This document shows positions 51,768 through 62,206 of a stretch of 64,000 nucleotides of DNA, piece after piece. Position numbers and translations under genes: made by a program. Origin of the DNA: Yersinia intermedia (GTDB lineage Bacteria > Pseudomonadota > Gammaproteobacteria > Enterobacterales > Enterobacteriaceae); contig NZ_LR134116.1 in NCBI RefSeq assembly GCF_900635455.1, positions 3,348,001 to 3,412,000 of the forward strand. Reading direction: 5' to 3'. How positions within the stretch are numbered: position 1 is the first letter of the stretch; every line of letters begins with the position of its first letter. A model generated the notes under the pieces. The model saw only the letters and a list, made by a program, of their open reading frames with translations. It made no database searches and was not told where the DNA came from.

Positions 51768-53420
51768 TTACTTATAAACAATCTCACCTTTCGGCTGATA
51801 CTGACTGGCATCCAGTGGAGAGTGTTTTTCAATATACTGCTTCAATACTTCAGCATCGATAAAGCCGGTGTTCACATAGCCCGGTAGGGTATCGATTTTC
51901 GGGTAACCATCGCCGCCTAATGCATTAAAACTCAGAGTCGCCAGACGATACGTTTTATTCGGATCTAATGGCTTGCCCTGTATTTTCACGTCACTGACGC
52001 CATTGCCATCAGCGACCAAGCTGACATTAGCAAATTGTGCATAAGCACCTGAATCGACTTTTTTATTTGCCACCACGGCCAGATACTTCTCGATCTCACT
52101 GCCTTTCATATCGGCGTAAACTAACGTATTACCAAATGGCTGGACCTTAAGCACATTTTTATACGTAATATCACCGGCGTCGATAGAGTCACGCACCCCA
52201 CCACCACTCATCACGGCGAAGTCAGCACCGGCTCGTTCCATTTGCGCGGCCAGTAACACCCGCGCCAGATTGGTCTGCTCGAAACGAACCTTGCTGCGAT
52301 CACCTTCTAACTTGCCATTGACGCTGCCGACTTTAATATCCAACTGCGCCTTACCTTGCTCTTCAAAAGGCGTAAGTAGCTTCAGCATCGATGGATCTTG
52401 CGCGATCTCTTGGGTATAAAAGACCCGCTCACTGGTACCATCAGCCTTCTCAACTTTTTTCTTTAAATTGATGGGGATTAACTGATAACTCACCAGTTTC
52501 AATTCACCATTACGGAATTTAAAATCGGCACGGCCAACATATTTACCCCACTCATGAGCTTGAACAATCCAGGTTCCGTTCTGGCGATCAGGAGCACAAG
52601 GTGTACCGGGAACATAATCAGCCTGCTTATGGTTCTCACTGGCCATACAAACCGGATCTTGCGAGTGACCACCCACTATCATATCTAAATAGCCCGCCGG
52701 AAGGCTGCGTGCCATCTCTACATCACCCGGAGCATTCGAACCATGCTTACCATCATCGTAATGCCCCATATGGGTAGCGGCGATGATAATGTCAGGCTTA
52801 TCGGTCTTTCGCAGTTGATCGACGACTTGCTTTGCTTCAACGGCCGGGACATGGAATTCAATATCGGTGAAATATTCGGGATTCCCGATCTTGGCAGTAT
52901 CATCAGTCGTTAAACCAATTACCGCAATTTTCACCCCTTGCTTATCAAACAAGGCATAAGGCTTAAATAAGCGCTGTTGCGTGCTTTTCTGGTAAATATT
53001 GGCCGATAGCAGCGGGAAGGTTGCCCACTTCTCTTGTTGGCGCAGCACACTTAGTGGGTTATCAAATTCGTGATTGCCGATGGCCATCGCGTCATAACCG
53101 ACCAGATTCATCCCCCGAAAATCAGGTTCCGCATCTTGCAAATCAGATTCAGGCACACCGGTATTGATATCCCCGCCTGACAGCAGTAGCAGGCTTCCAC
53201 CTTCGGCTGCAACTTGTTTGCGAATATTATCGACGACCGTTTTCTGCGCCGCTAAACCATACTCACCGTGATCGTTTTGCCAGAAATGCCCATGGTGATC
53301 ATTAGTGTGCAATATAGTGATATCGTAAGTTTTATCTTTTTCCCAGGCAGCAGCCCATCCAGGGGCGAACGCTAGCGACACAGCCAAGGCACATGCTGTG
53401 GTCGGTAATGAAAAACGCAT
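51768..53420 (-). CDS. ushA: Periplasmic UDP-sugar hydrolase / 5'-nucleotidase
   Basis: 550 residues, the E. coli length. A signal peptide covers about residues 1-25, ending WAAAWE. The dimetal motifs are HTNDHHGHFW, SGGDINTG, GNHEFDN, THMGHYDDG and GGHSQDP. The C-terminal domain binds nucleotides. It hydrolyses UDP-glucose and 5'-nucleotides in the periplasm, salvaging nucleosides. It is divergent from fsr across a 240-base AT-rich gap. Confidence 0.97.
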   Translation of the reverse strand: MRFSLPTTACALAVSLAFAPGWAAAWEKDKTYDITILHTNDHHGHFWQNDHGEYGLAAQKTVVDNIRKQVAAEGGSLLLLSGGDINTGVPESDLQDAEPDFRGMNLVGYDAMAIGNHEFDNPLSVLRQQEKWATFPLLSANIYQKSTQQRLFKPYALFDKQGVKIAVIGLTTDDTAKIGNPEYFTDIEFHVPAVEAKQVVDQLRKTDKPDIIIAATHMGHYDDGKHGSNAPGDVEMARSLPAGYLDMIVGGHSQDPVCMASENHKQADYVPGTPCAPDRQNGTWIVQAHEWGKYVGRADFKFRNGELKLVSYQLIPINLKKKVEKADGTSERVFYTQEIAQDPSMLKLLTPFEEQGKAQLDIKVGSVNGKLEGDRSKVRFEQTNLARVLLAAQMERAGADFAVMSGGGVRDSIDAGDITYKNVLKVQPFGNTLVYADMKGSEIEKYLAVVANKKVDSGAYAQFANVSLVADGNGVSDVKIQGKPLDPNKTYRLATLSFNALGGDGYPKIDTLPGYVNTGFIDAEVLKQYIEKHSPLDASQYQPKGEIVYK

Positions 53421-53687
53421 GGCAAATCTCCATGTAGTCGTTAAAAACCGGCCCGATGAATACCGGCTTAATGAGTGAAAAGAGTGTAATGCATATCAAT
53501 AGCACGATAAATCAAGACCATACCGTGACATAACTCGCATTGTAATGTGACGATTTGTAGATGAATTTCATGACTTTGGAATATATATCAAATTATGTCA
53601 GATGTAGTAAAAATCATTCGATCTGCATAATATGTATTCGTTACCAGCATATTATTAACAGTGAAAATTATTAGGCGAATACTCACT

Positions 53688-54902
53688 ATGACCGATCGTT
53701 CTGAGACTGGATTCCAACCCTCCACTACTGCCGCTGTAAAACGTACATCCTTCTCTATACTGGGTGCTATTAGCGTATCTCACCTGCTCAACGATATGAT
53801 TCAATCGCTGATTCTGGCGATTTATCCTTTATTACAAGCCGAGTTTTCACTGAGTTTTGCTCAGATAGGGCTAATCACGCTGACTTACCAGCTTACCGCA
53901 TCACTACTACAACCCTTGATAGGGCTTTATACCGATAAACACCCCCAACCCTACTCTTTGCCAATTGGTATGGGTTTTACCTTATCAGGTATATTGCTGC
54001 TGGCGATGGCAACCACTTTCCCAGTGGTTTTATTGGCGGCAGCGCTAGTTGGCACCGGTTCATCAGTATTCCACCCTGAATCATCACGGGTAGCACGCAT
54101 GGCATCCGGCGGTCGTCATGGTCTGGCCCAGTCCGTTTTCCAAGTTGGCGGCAACTTCGGAAGTGCTCTCGGCCCACTATTAGCTGCAATCCTTATTGCT
54201 CCTTACGGTAAAGGCAATGTTGGCTGGTTCTCCCTCGCGGCATTACTGGCCATTGTGGTGCTACTGCAAGTCAGCAAGTGGTATCAGCAGCAGCAAAAAA
54301 TGACACATGGCAAAATCGTAAAAGTCTCATCAGCAAAAGTACTCCCTAAAAAGACAGTGATTAGCACATTAGTAATCTTGATGGTGCTGATATTCTCTAA
54401 ATACTTCTACTTGACCAGCATTAGCAGCTATTACACCTTTTATCTGATGCATAAGTTTGGTGTTTCAGTGCAAAACGCCCAGATACATTTATTTGCCTTC
54501 TTATTCGCCGTAGCTGCTGGCACCATCATTGGCGGCCCTTTGGGTGATCGGATAGGGCGAAAATATGTTATTTGGGGGTCAATCTTGGGTGTAGCCCCCT
54601 TTACCCTTATTTTACCCTATGCTTCCTTGTATTGGACTGGGGTTTTAACTGTGATCATCGGCGTTATCCTCGCATCAGCCTTCTCTGCAATATTGGTGTA
54701 TGCACAGGAGTTAATCCCTGGGAAAGTGGGGATGGTATCCGGCTTATTCTTCGGTTTTGCTTTCGGTATGGGCGGGTTAGGTGCGGCAGTACTAGGATAT
54801 GTTGCTGATTTAACCAGTATTGAGCTGGTTTACCAAATATGTGCATTCCTACCATTACTGGGGATATTTACGGCCTTACTGCCTAATATAGAAGATAAGT
54901 AA
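53688..54902 (+). CDS. fsr: Fosmidomycin-resistance MFS transporter
   Basis: 404 residues from ATG 53688; the frame opens 9 codons earlier at a GTG. It has twelve membrane helices and the MFS motif DRIGRKY near the middle loop. Signature stretches of Fsr are SHLLNDMIQSLILAIYPLLQ and GTGSSVFHPESSRVARMASG. Family members export fosmidomycin and related compounds. A hairpin follows the gene. Confidence 0.94.
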   Translation: MTDRSETGFQPSTTAAVKRTSFSILGAISVSHLLNDMIQSLILAIYPLLQAEFSLSFAQIGLITLTYQLTASLLQPLIGLYTDKHPQPYSLPIGMGFTLSGILLLAMATTFPVVLLAAALVGTGSSVFHPESSRVARMASGGRHGLAQSVFQVGGNFGSALGPLLAAILIAPYGKGNVGWFSLAALLAIVVLLQVSKWYQQQQKMTHGKIVKVSSAKVLPKKTVISTLVILMVLIFSKYFYLTSISSYYTFYLMHKFGVSVQNAQIHLFAFLFAVAAGTIIGGPLGDRIGRKYVIWGSILGVAPFTLILPYASLYWTGVLTVIIGVILASAFSAILVYAQELIPGKVGMVSGLFFGFAFGMGGLGAAVLGYVADLTSIELVYQICAFLPLLGIFTALLPNIEDK

Positions 54903-54918
54903 TAGTAACAGCCTTATA

Positions 54919-54950
54919 ATCCCGACTGAGAGCGTTACTTTAGTCGGGAT
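54919..54950 (+). terminator. Hairpin after fsr
   Basis: TCCCGACT and AGTCGGGA form an 8-bp stem with a 14-base loop, starting 17 bases past the stop. No strong T run follows. Confidence 0.6.
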
Positions 54951-55118
54951 AGTTCCCTGTGTAATCTTGATGAAAACCGCAAATCCCCTACAAATAACCA
55001 CTTCAGACAATTTCCATGCCAAACCAGACTTTTATCGATAAAAAATGAATTTTATCGCGCATTGATCGCATAAATACAATAAACTGGTGGCATTGTTGTG
55101 AAATGCTTGCTGCTCCGC

Positions 55119-55262
55119 ATATCCAATATTCATTCAAAAGGCGGCAAGCCAGTGACAAATTTGTTGGGAGTAGATTTAAACGCTACTTGCAGCGGCCTAG
55201 CAAAGATCGGCCGAGTAACGAACGTAACCAACACACCTGCAATTTGAAAGATGGCAGGTATA
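55119..55262. repeat. Degenerate ERIC-like repeat with insert
   Basis: The segment from AAGGCGGCAAGCCAGTGACA through CTGCAATTTGAAAGATGGCAG aligns with the second half of the element at 57000-57198, including its inserted stretch (AGTAGATTTAAACGCTACTTG). The 5' core is lost. It lies between fsr and ybaL. Confidence 0.6.
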
Positions 55263-55278
55263 ACAAGAAGGAGTCTGG

Positions 55279-56970
55279 ATGCACCACTCAACACCCTTAA
55301 TCACCACGATCGTCGGAGGCCTTGTTCTCGCCTTCCTCTTGGGCTCTCTGGCCCACCGCCTGCGCATCTCACCCCTGGTGGGGTACCTTGCCGCAGGGGT
55401 GCTTGCCGGGCCATTCACGCCAGGGTTTGTTGCTGATACTTCATTAGCACCCGAACTGGCTGAAATTGGTGTTATTTTGTTGATGTTTGGTGTCGGACTT
55501 CACTTCTCGCTTAAAGACCTCCTCGCAGTAAAAGCTATCGCAATTCCCGGAGCCGTGGCACAAATAGCCGTCGCCACTCTACTTGGTATGGGCTTATCCC
55601 ATTTATTAGGTTGGGATCTGGTCACCGGATTGGTCTTTGGGTTATGTCTATCAACCGCCAGTACTGTGGTATTACTGCGCGCACTGGAAGAACGGCAACT
55701 GATTGATAGTCAGCGAGGGCAGATTGCTATCGGTTGGCTGATTGTCGAAGATTTAGCAATGGTACTGACATTAGTATTATTGCCCGCGTTTGCCGGAGTC
55801 ATGGGCAACGAAACCACCAGTTTGAGCCAATTATTTACAGAGTTAGCCATTACTATTGGTAAAGTGATCGCGTTCATAACCCTAATGATTGTAGTCGGCC
55901 GCCGGTTGGTGCCCTGGATACTGGCTAAAACAGCCAGTACCGGTTCACGAGAACTCTTTACGTTAGCAGTCTTGGTGTTGGCGCTTGGAATAGCCTACGG
56001 CGCTGTAGGGCTGTTTGACGTATCATTTGCTCTCGGTGCATTCTTCGCTGGAATGGTATTAAATGAATCGGAGCTGAGCCACCGTGCCGCGCAAGATACC
56101 TTGCCGCTGCGTGATGCCTTTGCCGTACTGTTCTTTGTTTCAGTCGGCATGTTATTCGATCCGATGATTTTACTGCGAGAACCATTAGCGGTGTTAGTGT
56201 CCTTGGCCATTATTATCTTTGGTAAATCAGCGGCTGCTTTCATACTGGTGCGGTTGTTTGGTCACTCAAAACGTACGGCTCTCACCATTTCCGTCAGTTT
56301 GGCACAAATCGGAGAGTTCGCCTTTATCCTGGCAGGGCTGGGTATTTCTCTTGGTTTAATGTCTGAACATGGCCGTAATCTGGTGCTGGCGGGGGCGATT
56401 CTTTCTATCATGCTCAACCCGTTACTTTTCACCTTGCTGGATCGCTATTTAGCCAAGAATGAAACGATGGAAGATCTGATACTGGAAGAGGCGGTAGAGG
56501 AGGAAAAACAGATCCCTGTCGACTTATGCAACCATGCATTATTGGTGGGATATGGCCGGGTAGGTAGCTTATTAGGGGCAAAACTTAACGCAGAAGGCAT
56601 CCCGCTGGTCGTCGTAGAAAATTCACGCCCGCGTGTAGAAGCCTTACGTGAACAAGGTATTAATGCGGTATTAGGTAATGCTGCAAGCGCAGATATTATG
56701 TCATTGGCGCGTCTGGATTGTGCCCGCTGGCTCCTATTAACGATTCCAAATGGCTACGAAGCCGGTGAAATTGTCGCATCAGCCAGAATTAAGCGGCCAG
56801 ATCTTGAGATAATCGCCCGCGCCCATTATGACGATGAAGTGGTTTATATCTCAGACCGCGGCGCTAACCAGGTTGTTATGGGAGAACGTGAAATCGCCAA
56901 CAGCATGCTTAATATGCTAAAAATAGAAACGCTGACCGAAGAAGATAAAATGCCAGTTTGCCCGATTTAA
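55279..56970 (+). CDS. ybaL: KefC-type cation/proton antiporter YbaL
   Basis: 563 residues: a CPA2 antiporter domain of about 12 membrane helices (1-390) followed by a cytosolic RCK/TrkA-N domain (HALLVGYGRVGSLLGAKL at about 415). It is predicted to move K+ or Na+ against protons under control of nucleotide. AGAAGGAG precedes the ATG. The gene lies between two ERIC-like elements. Confidence 0.93.
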   Translation: MHHSTPLITTIVGGLVLAFLLGSLAHRLRISPLVGYLAAGVLAGPFTPGFVADTSLAPELAEIGVILLMFGVGLHFSLKDLLAVKAIAIPGAVAQIAVATLLGMGLSHLLGWDLVTGLVFGLCLSTASTVVLLRALEERQLIDSQRGQIAIGWLIVEDLAMVLTLVLLPAFAGVMGNETTSLSQLFTELAITIGKVIAFITLMIVVGRRLVPWILAKTASTGSRELFTLAVLVLALGIAYGAVGLFDVSFALGAFFAGMVLNESELSHRAAQDTLPLRDAFAVLFFVSVGMLFDPMILLREPLAVLVSLAIIIFGKSAAAFILVRLFGHSKRTALTISVSLAQIGEFAFILAGLGISLGLMSEHGRNLVLAGAILSIMLNPLLFTLLDRYLAKNETMEDLILEEAVEEEKQIPVDLCNHALLVGYGRVGSLLGAKLNAEGIPLVVVENSRPRVEALREQGINAVLGNAASADIMSLARLDCARWLLLTIPNGYEAGEIVASARIKRPDLEIIARAHYDDEVVYISDRGANQVVMGEREIANSMLNMLKIETLTEEDKMPVCPI

Positions 56971-56999
56971 AAACATATCTGTGTTTATAACTGAAGTTT

Positions 57000-57198
57000 T
57001 ATACTCTAAATAATGCAAGTTGCGGGAAGGCAGCTACAAGCAAATCCCCAGGAGCTTACACGAGTAAGTGACTAAGGTGACAAATCTGCCGGGAGCAGAT
57101 TTGAACGCCGCTTGCAGCGGCCTCGCCTTGCGAGGCCCAAGGATGGGCCGAGTAATAAGAGCAGCCAACGCGCATGCAACTTGAAGTATGACGGGTAT
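57000..57198. repeat. ERIC repeat with about 70-bp internal insert
   Basis: The ends TATACTCTAAATAATGCAAG and CTTGAAGTATGACGGGTATC and the core AATCCCCAGGAGCTTACACG are ERIC. A stretch of about 70 bases after GTGACTAAGGTGACAAATCTG (GCCGGGAGCAGATTTGAACG and onward) enlarges the element to 199 bases. It fills the whole ybaL-gsk gap, ending beside the gsk stop. Confidence 0.85.
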
Positions 57199-57199
57199 C

Positions 57200-58504
57200 T
57201 TACCGCTCCCAGTACGACTCTTCTAAACTATCTTCCCGTTCAGGCAAGCCACGTGTTAAACGCGGCGAATGCTGGTTTAATACCTGATAACTGACCCGAT
57301 TAGCATACTTGCACACTTGTGCCAACGAGGAGTAGCTAAGGTAACTTCGCACATGTTTGCTAGAGTTCGGAACGTTATTACGATGATAGCCATTAGCCGC
57401 AATATCATGCAGCACAGCGGACAATGCACCATCCCCTGCCCCGTTGGTATTCATTATTTTCTCAGGCCCGCCCATATAAGGCGCAATGTGAGAATAGATA
57501 CGTAATGGATGATCACAATGCTCTTGGCGCATTGCCCGGCTAAATTCATACAGGTTAAATTCTGCGATAGCGCCAGGTAATAATGGATGCTGTGTTTGGC
57601 GCTTATTCGCCTCTTCAGTATATCCTGCCATATAAAGCCCATTCGGGCCGGCAGTACAAAGCACTAAATCCACCCAATTCAATGCCATATCAGAAGCCAT
57701 CAACGGATCATTCAGGCCAGTAAGTTCATAAGCCTCATCTTCATTCATCGCCAATATAGAGACGTGCTCGCTGAGAAAATCACGCCACCACTGCGGATTA
57801 TCTGCAATAACATATTTCGTCCCTAGGGTCATCACGACGGGAACATCATGTTTCTTCGCATAACTGATAGCCTGCATTGTAGCCGCCGGCATAGGTTCAT
57901 CTGGCTTACAACGCACCAGATAAGCAGTCAGCACCAAAGCAGAAGCTCCCGCAATCACATCTTCAGGAATACTTTCAGGGCGTAGCTGATTCATTTGCCC
58001 CGGACTTATCGCAAAAGTCCGCTCACCATTATCGCTAATCAAGGTAAAACAGCGGCCAATAGCGCCATCAACTGCCTGCAAATAATTCAGATCGGTGCGA
58101 CTTGAGGTATTACACAGATAACGATAGGCATAACTGCCAATTTTAATATTGCTACACATGGTGCCCAACAGGATGGAACGATCATCAGCAAGGACAGAAT
58201 AGTTGTGCAACGTATTACCAATAGTTCCGCCAGCGAACTCATGAGTAATCAACCCATTAGCGGTTAGTTCCTGATAAAGGTTTTCAGCGATATCATCTTC
58301 AATCACTAAAGAGTGCCCTTGGCTCAGACCATAACGGGCAATAAATCCCTCATCAACCTTGGCTTCAATATCAACCAACGTCTGGTCAATACCAACGATA
58401 TAAGAGGTGCTCACTTCATTTTCTGTTTGCGCCGGTTGCAATAAAGGGTCACGGGCATTAACCGGAAAATAGTGCTTAGATTTGCGTTTACCAGGAAATT
58501 TCAT
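57200..58504 (-). CDS. gsk: Inosine-guanosine kinase
   Basis: 434 residues of the PfkB family, matching E. coli Gsk length. The C-terminal signature NTNGAGDGALSAVLHD holds the catalytic Asp; the substrate region includes GTIGNTLHNYSVLADDRS. It phosphorylates guanosine and inosine in nucleoside salvage. Gsk marks the edge of the O-antigen locus in Yersinia. Confidence 0.97.
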   Translation of the reverse strand: MKFPGKRKSKHYFPVNARDPLLQPAQTENEVSTSYIVGIDQTLVDIEAKVDEGFIARYGLSQGHSLVIEDDIAENLYQELTANGLITHEFAGGTIGNTLHNYSVLADDRSILLGTMCSNIKIGSYAYRYLCNTSSRTDLNYLQAVDGAIGRCFTLISDNGERTFAISPGQMNQLRPESIPEDVIAGASALVLTAYLVRCKPDEPMPAATMQAISYAKKHDVPVVMTLGTKYVIADNPQWWRDFLSEHVSILAMNEDEAYELTGLNDPLMASDMALNWVDLVLCTAGPNGLYMAGYTEEANKRQTQHPLLPGAIAEFNLYEFSRAMRQEHCDHPLRIYSHIAPYMGGPEKIMNTNGAGDGALSAVLHDIAANGYHRNNVPNSSKHVRSYLSYSSLAQVCKYANRVSYQVLNQHSPRLTRGLPEREDSLEESYWER

Positions 58505-58723
58505 TGTTTTGAGTAAAAAATTGAAATGGGAAGATAAGGGATTTTAGCATATGAATTAACGTGAATCACAAGATAGGCAGTATTGTCGAAAGAAAATGAT
58601 ATCACATTAACATATTAAACTAACTCAATGGTTAGAAAAAATGGCGAGTAAAGATACTCATTCGACCACTGATTAAATCCAAGATAATCAACTTTACTCT
58701 TTGCTTTGAGCAAGCTTAGGAAG

Positions 58724-59824
58724 CTATTCCCCACGCGCACGCGCAAAGTGAGCAACCAAGACGAAACTAATTGAACCAATAAGGCCAGCAATAGCAAATA
58801 AAATTATAATCAAGCCACGCTTAGGAGCATCTCTTGTAGCCGGTTCTGTGGGTTGTTGTAAATACTTAAATGGCACTATATCCACTTTAGGGATTTCTAA
58901 TGTATTCAGTTTATCCAAATATAGCTTACGGTTAAAAAGAGTCACATTTATGGATGCTAAATCAGTAATGGATTTCTCTATTTCCAGTTTGCTATTTAAC
59001 ACATCTGTGCCCATAAGGATAAGGAAGTCTGGGTCATTACTGACAACAGAACCGCTACTATAAATTGGCTTTTTAATACCAGCAGAATTTGCAATAGAAT
59101 AGGCATTTTTTAAACGATTAATTTTCACTTCTTGATTGTTTTTGGCACGTAATAGTTCTTGAGAGTACTCATCCATTGCCATAGTTTTAGCAGAATCAAC
59201 AGCACGCTGTATTTTTAGATTAATATCATTATTAACAATAGTCTTTATATAGTCAAGATAGCCTTGTAAAAGTTCATGAGCACCTTCCGGCGTAGTAGCA
59301 CTAAAAGATAACTTATATCCTCCATCTATATTTCCGGGTTGGAGACTAACTAAACCAATACTACTATTAACTAACACACCAATTAATTCGCGCCTTACAA
59401 AACCATCACCTGTATTATTTTTTATCAGATACTTAAAGTAATCACTATTAAGTATATATTGTTCACGTAGATCTTCAGAATTGAAATTCTGAACGAAACT
59501 TGACATCAGATAAGCAGGTGTAATACCTAGTTTAATATCCAAGACGGTCAGACTGTTTGTTATTTTATCTAAAACCCGCATCTGTTCATTACCAGGAGGA
59601 GCAATGACTGTTACGCTAGTCCATTTTTGAGGGAGAAAGTAGGAAAAGACAAAACCACCAATCAAGAAAATCAATGTTATCAATATAATTTTAGTTTTTG
59701 ATCTAAATACAATTTCAGACAACTCAAAGAGGTCAATTTCATTTTTTGAAGGTAATGTTCCAGAGATAATATAGCTACTTTTTATTCGAGTATCAACTTT
59801 GTTATTTACATATTTATCATTCAT
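58724..59824 (-). CDS. wzz: O-antigen chain length regulator (Wzz/FepE type)
   Basis: 366 residues with two membrane helices (about 47-67 and 337-358) enclosing a long periplasmic helical domain, with a proline-rich EPATRDAPKRG stretch before the second helix. These are Wzz features, and the length is closer to FepE-type than to short Wzz proteins. It sets the number of O-units added by the Wzy polymerase. It lies between gsk and the glycosyltransferases, as in Y. enterocolitica O-antigen loci. Confidence 0.9.
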   Translation of the reverse strand: MNDKYVNNKVDTRIKSSYIISGTLPSKNEIDLFELSEIVFRSKTKIILITLIFLIGGFVFSYFLPQKWTSVTVIAPPGNEQMRVLDKITNSLTVLDIKLGITPAYLMSSFVQNFNSEDLREQYILNSDYFKYLIKNNTGDGFVRRELIGVLVNSSIGLVSLQPGNIDGGYKLSFSATTPEGAHELLQGYLDYIKTIVNNDINLKIQRAVDSAKTMAMDEYSQELLRAKNNQEVKINRLKNAYSIANSAGIKKPIYSSGSVVSNDPDFLILMGTDVLNSKLEIEKSITDLASINVTLFNRKLYLDKLNTLEIPKVDIVPFKYLQQPTEPATRDAPKRGLIIILFAIAGLIGSISFVLVAHFARARGE

Positions 59825-60009
59825 TAATTACTACCTATATATATTTATGAGTCAATATAAACCTAAACAAAGAATCAGTGCATACGAGCAGTTTAAGTGA
59901 TTAACAAAAGAATTGCCACACAGAGTAAAATGGATTACGAGGCATGATTTGTTGATAGTACGAATGGTCATATCTCAACCAATAACTCTATCGTATACTC
60001 CCTCTGAGT

Positions 60010-60565
60010 CAGTTAGGTAGATTATTCTGCGGATCAGGTGGGTTTATGCAAATATGGCTTTGTGATGTTTTGAGTCCACGTACTTGATCGAGTAGCAGAC
60101 TTGGTGAATTATCCATAGCTGAACCTCAGTTTGCAAGTCAGTCGGCACCAATGACCTGAAGTTAGCCCCTTAGTTTTCAGATAGATACAGTCCCATAGCC
60201 CCTTTTTTATCTTCAAGGTTGAGCGCCAGTACCGTATAAATGGTCTTACCGACATAACGCCCATTCTCTCGTATTTTATAGTGGATGGCATCTAGCCAGA
60301 TGAAAGGGGAAATGGCTTCCTGAGGGCACTGTTACCACTGTTTAAGTTCGGGAATAACCTTATAAATTATCGCTCTAATGGCTGTACTCGAGATACTGAA
60401 GGCGTAAAGGCCTTCGATTTCCCGGCTGATATCGGTGTAGCTCATCCCGAGGACAAACAATCGGATAATCTTTTGTTCGATCTCGTTTGATAGCGTGGTC
60501 TGGTGTTTTCACCAACTGGGGTTAAAAAACCATTACGATCACGTGGAGTAGCCAGTTCGAAGCTA
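60010..60565 (-). mobile_element. IS256-family transposase relic
   Basis: Minus-strand frames with several breaks translate as TPRDRNG, then HQTTLSNEIEQKIIRLFVLG and MSYTDISREIEGLYAFSIS, then WLDAIHYKIRENGRYVGKTI and YTVLALNLEDKKGAMGLYL, and near the end HQVCYSIKYVDSKHHKA. These are the middle of an IS256-type transposase. Both ends and the inverted repeats are missing and at least two frameshifts and stops occur. It is a dead fragment between wzz and galE. Confidence 0.8.
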
Positions 60566-60569
60566 GCAG

Positions 60570-61085
60570 GGTTGGCTTGCCCGGCTGGATTAGCCTCAGT
60601 TCCACGCAGTGTTCGAAGGCCCACGGGTCCATTGCCCAGCAGGTAAATTCAGGTCCTGGTTCGGTTCTTATCGTCCCAGATATCCACGAAACAACGCAAT
60701 ACTGTCCAGAATGCACGTTACCCGAAGAGCGGAAATCCCGAAAACGACGGTGACTGTAAGGCATTCCTTCGTAAAATCATCCACGCAGGTCAAACATTTT
60801 ATCCTACGTCCGGTTGCCAGCACGCCCATGACAGAATCCATTGACCAGGTCAGGTTAGGTGCCGTAGGACACAACAGAGACAGACGATCTGTTGCCAGTC
60901 CTTTACGGCGCCGTCTGCACTTTACTCCCAGCCCCTGCAGATGATCACTTGTGGTTAACATGAAGCACTCTCGCCTCAGAAACTGCCATATGCGCCGGTA
61001 GCCAAAACGTCTGCGCTCAAGTGCCAGTTCAGTGATGCGTCCAGATAAATGAGCATCAGTTCCCGAGCGCTGCACCTCATAGGGA
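60570..61085 (-). mobile_element. IS3-family orfB relic
   Basis: The minus strand translates as RITELALERRRFGYRRIWQF, CRRRRKGLATDRLSLLCPTA, LTWSMDSVMGVLATGRRIKC and CVDDFTKECLTVTVVFGISA. After a frameshift it continues as GPEFTCWAMDPWAFEHCVEL and RLIQPGKPT. This is the integrase-core part of an IS3-family (IS407-group type) transposase. It stops where the IS256 relic starts, so one element probably inserted in or recombined with the other. No intact inverted repeats were found. Confidence 0.8.
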
Positions 61086-61189
61086 TGTCCTTATGTGGCT
61101 TATGAATACATTACTAACATCGCAGCGTATTAATCAACGGGGATCAGGTCAAACTAATGCCAACAAAAAACCAATTATATGTAATGGCA

Positions 61190-62206
61190 CTAAATACTAT
61201 ATCCATTAGGATTATTTTTCTGCCAATTCCAGCTATCACGCATCATTTCATCGAGTCCACGTGTTGCCTTCCAGCCAAGCTTCTGCATTGCTAATGACGA
61301 ATCAGACCAGCATTTAGCTACATCGCCAGAACGCCGTTCAACAATTTTGTAATTAATCTTAATGCCTGACACTTTCTCAAAGGTGTTAACAAGATCTAAA
61401 ACTGAGTAGCCAATTCCCGTTCCTAAATTAAATATTTTAAAAGATGGGCCATCATCTTTATGATCTAAAGCAGCCAGATGTCCACTAGCGAGATCCATTA
61501 CATGTATATAATCACGAACCCCCGTACCATCTTTAGTTGGATAATCACCGCCATATACAGGTAAGTAATCCAATTTCCCGATAGCCACTTGCGTAATATA
61601 AGGAAGTAAATTACAAGGTATCCCGTTAGGGTTTTCACCAATCATCCCAGATGAGTGAGCACCGACAGGGTTAAAATAGCGTAAGCAAGTAATTCGGAAC
61701 TCTGGATTTACATGTGCAAGATCGCGTAATATTTGCTCAACCATCAGCTTGGAAGTTCCATAAGGATTCGTTGTTCCTCCAACTTTACAACCCTCATGTA
61801 AAGGAACTGTTTCAGGATAGCCATACACTGTTGCTGAAGAACTAAAGATAAAACTATTAATACCGGCCAAAATCATTTCTTGCAACAGAACTAGGCTGCC
61901 GGTCATATTATTCTCATAGTATGAGATAGGATCTTGTATAGATTCCCCAACTGACTTCAGACCTGCAAAGTGAATAACATCCGTTATCTGATGCTGTGTA
62001 AAGATCGCTTTGAGTGCATCCCTATTAAGAATATTTTCAACATAAAGCGTCGTTTTCTTACCAGCTAGAGCCTCGACACGACACAAAGACTCTCTCAGCG
62101 AGTTAGATAAATTGTCTATCACAATAACATCATCGCCTCGTTCTAAAAGAGCCAGTACGACATGAGAACCTATGTAACCAGCACCACCAGTAACCAGAAT
62201 AGCCAT
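61190..62206 (-). CDS. galE: UDP-glucose 4-epimerase
   Basis: 338 residues of the extended SDR family. The NAD motif GGAGYIGSH is at residues 7-15, and the active-site SSSATVYG and YGTSK follow. GDVAKCWSDSSLA near the C-terminus is typical of GalE. It interconverts UDP-glucose and UDP-galactose for O-antigen or core sugar synthesis. A CTGGAGATGGA ribosome site precedes the ATG. It lies in the O-antigen locus rather than a gal operon. Confidence 0.95.
   Translation of the reverse strand: MAILVTGGAGYIGSHVVLALLERGDDVIVIDNLSNSLRESLCRVEALAGKKTTLYVENILNRDALKAIFTQHQITDVIHFAGLKSVGESIQDPISYYENNMTGSLVLLQEMILAGINSFIFSSSATVYGYPETVPLHEGCKVGGTTNPYGTSKLMVEQILRDLAHVNPEFRITCLRYFNPVGAHSSGMIGENPNGIPCNLLPYITQVAIGKLDYLPVYGGDYPTKDGTGVRDYIHVMDLASGHLAALDHKDDGPSFKIFNLGTGIGYSVLDLVNTFEKVSGIKINYKIVERRSGDVAKCWSDSSLAMQKLGWKATRGLDEMMRDSWNWQKNNPNGYSI

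Noticed and set aside
58615..58797. Minus-strand frame after wzz
   Set aside because: It overlaps the end of wzz in another frame and has no start signal.
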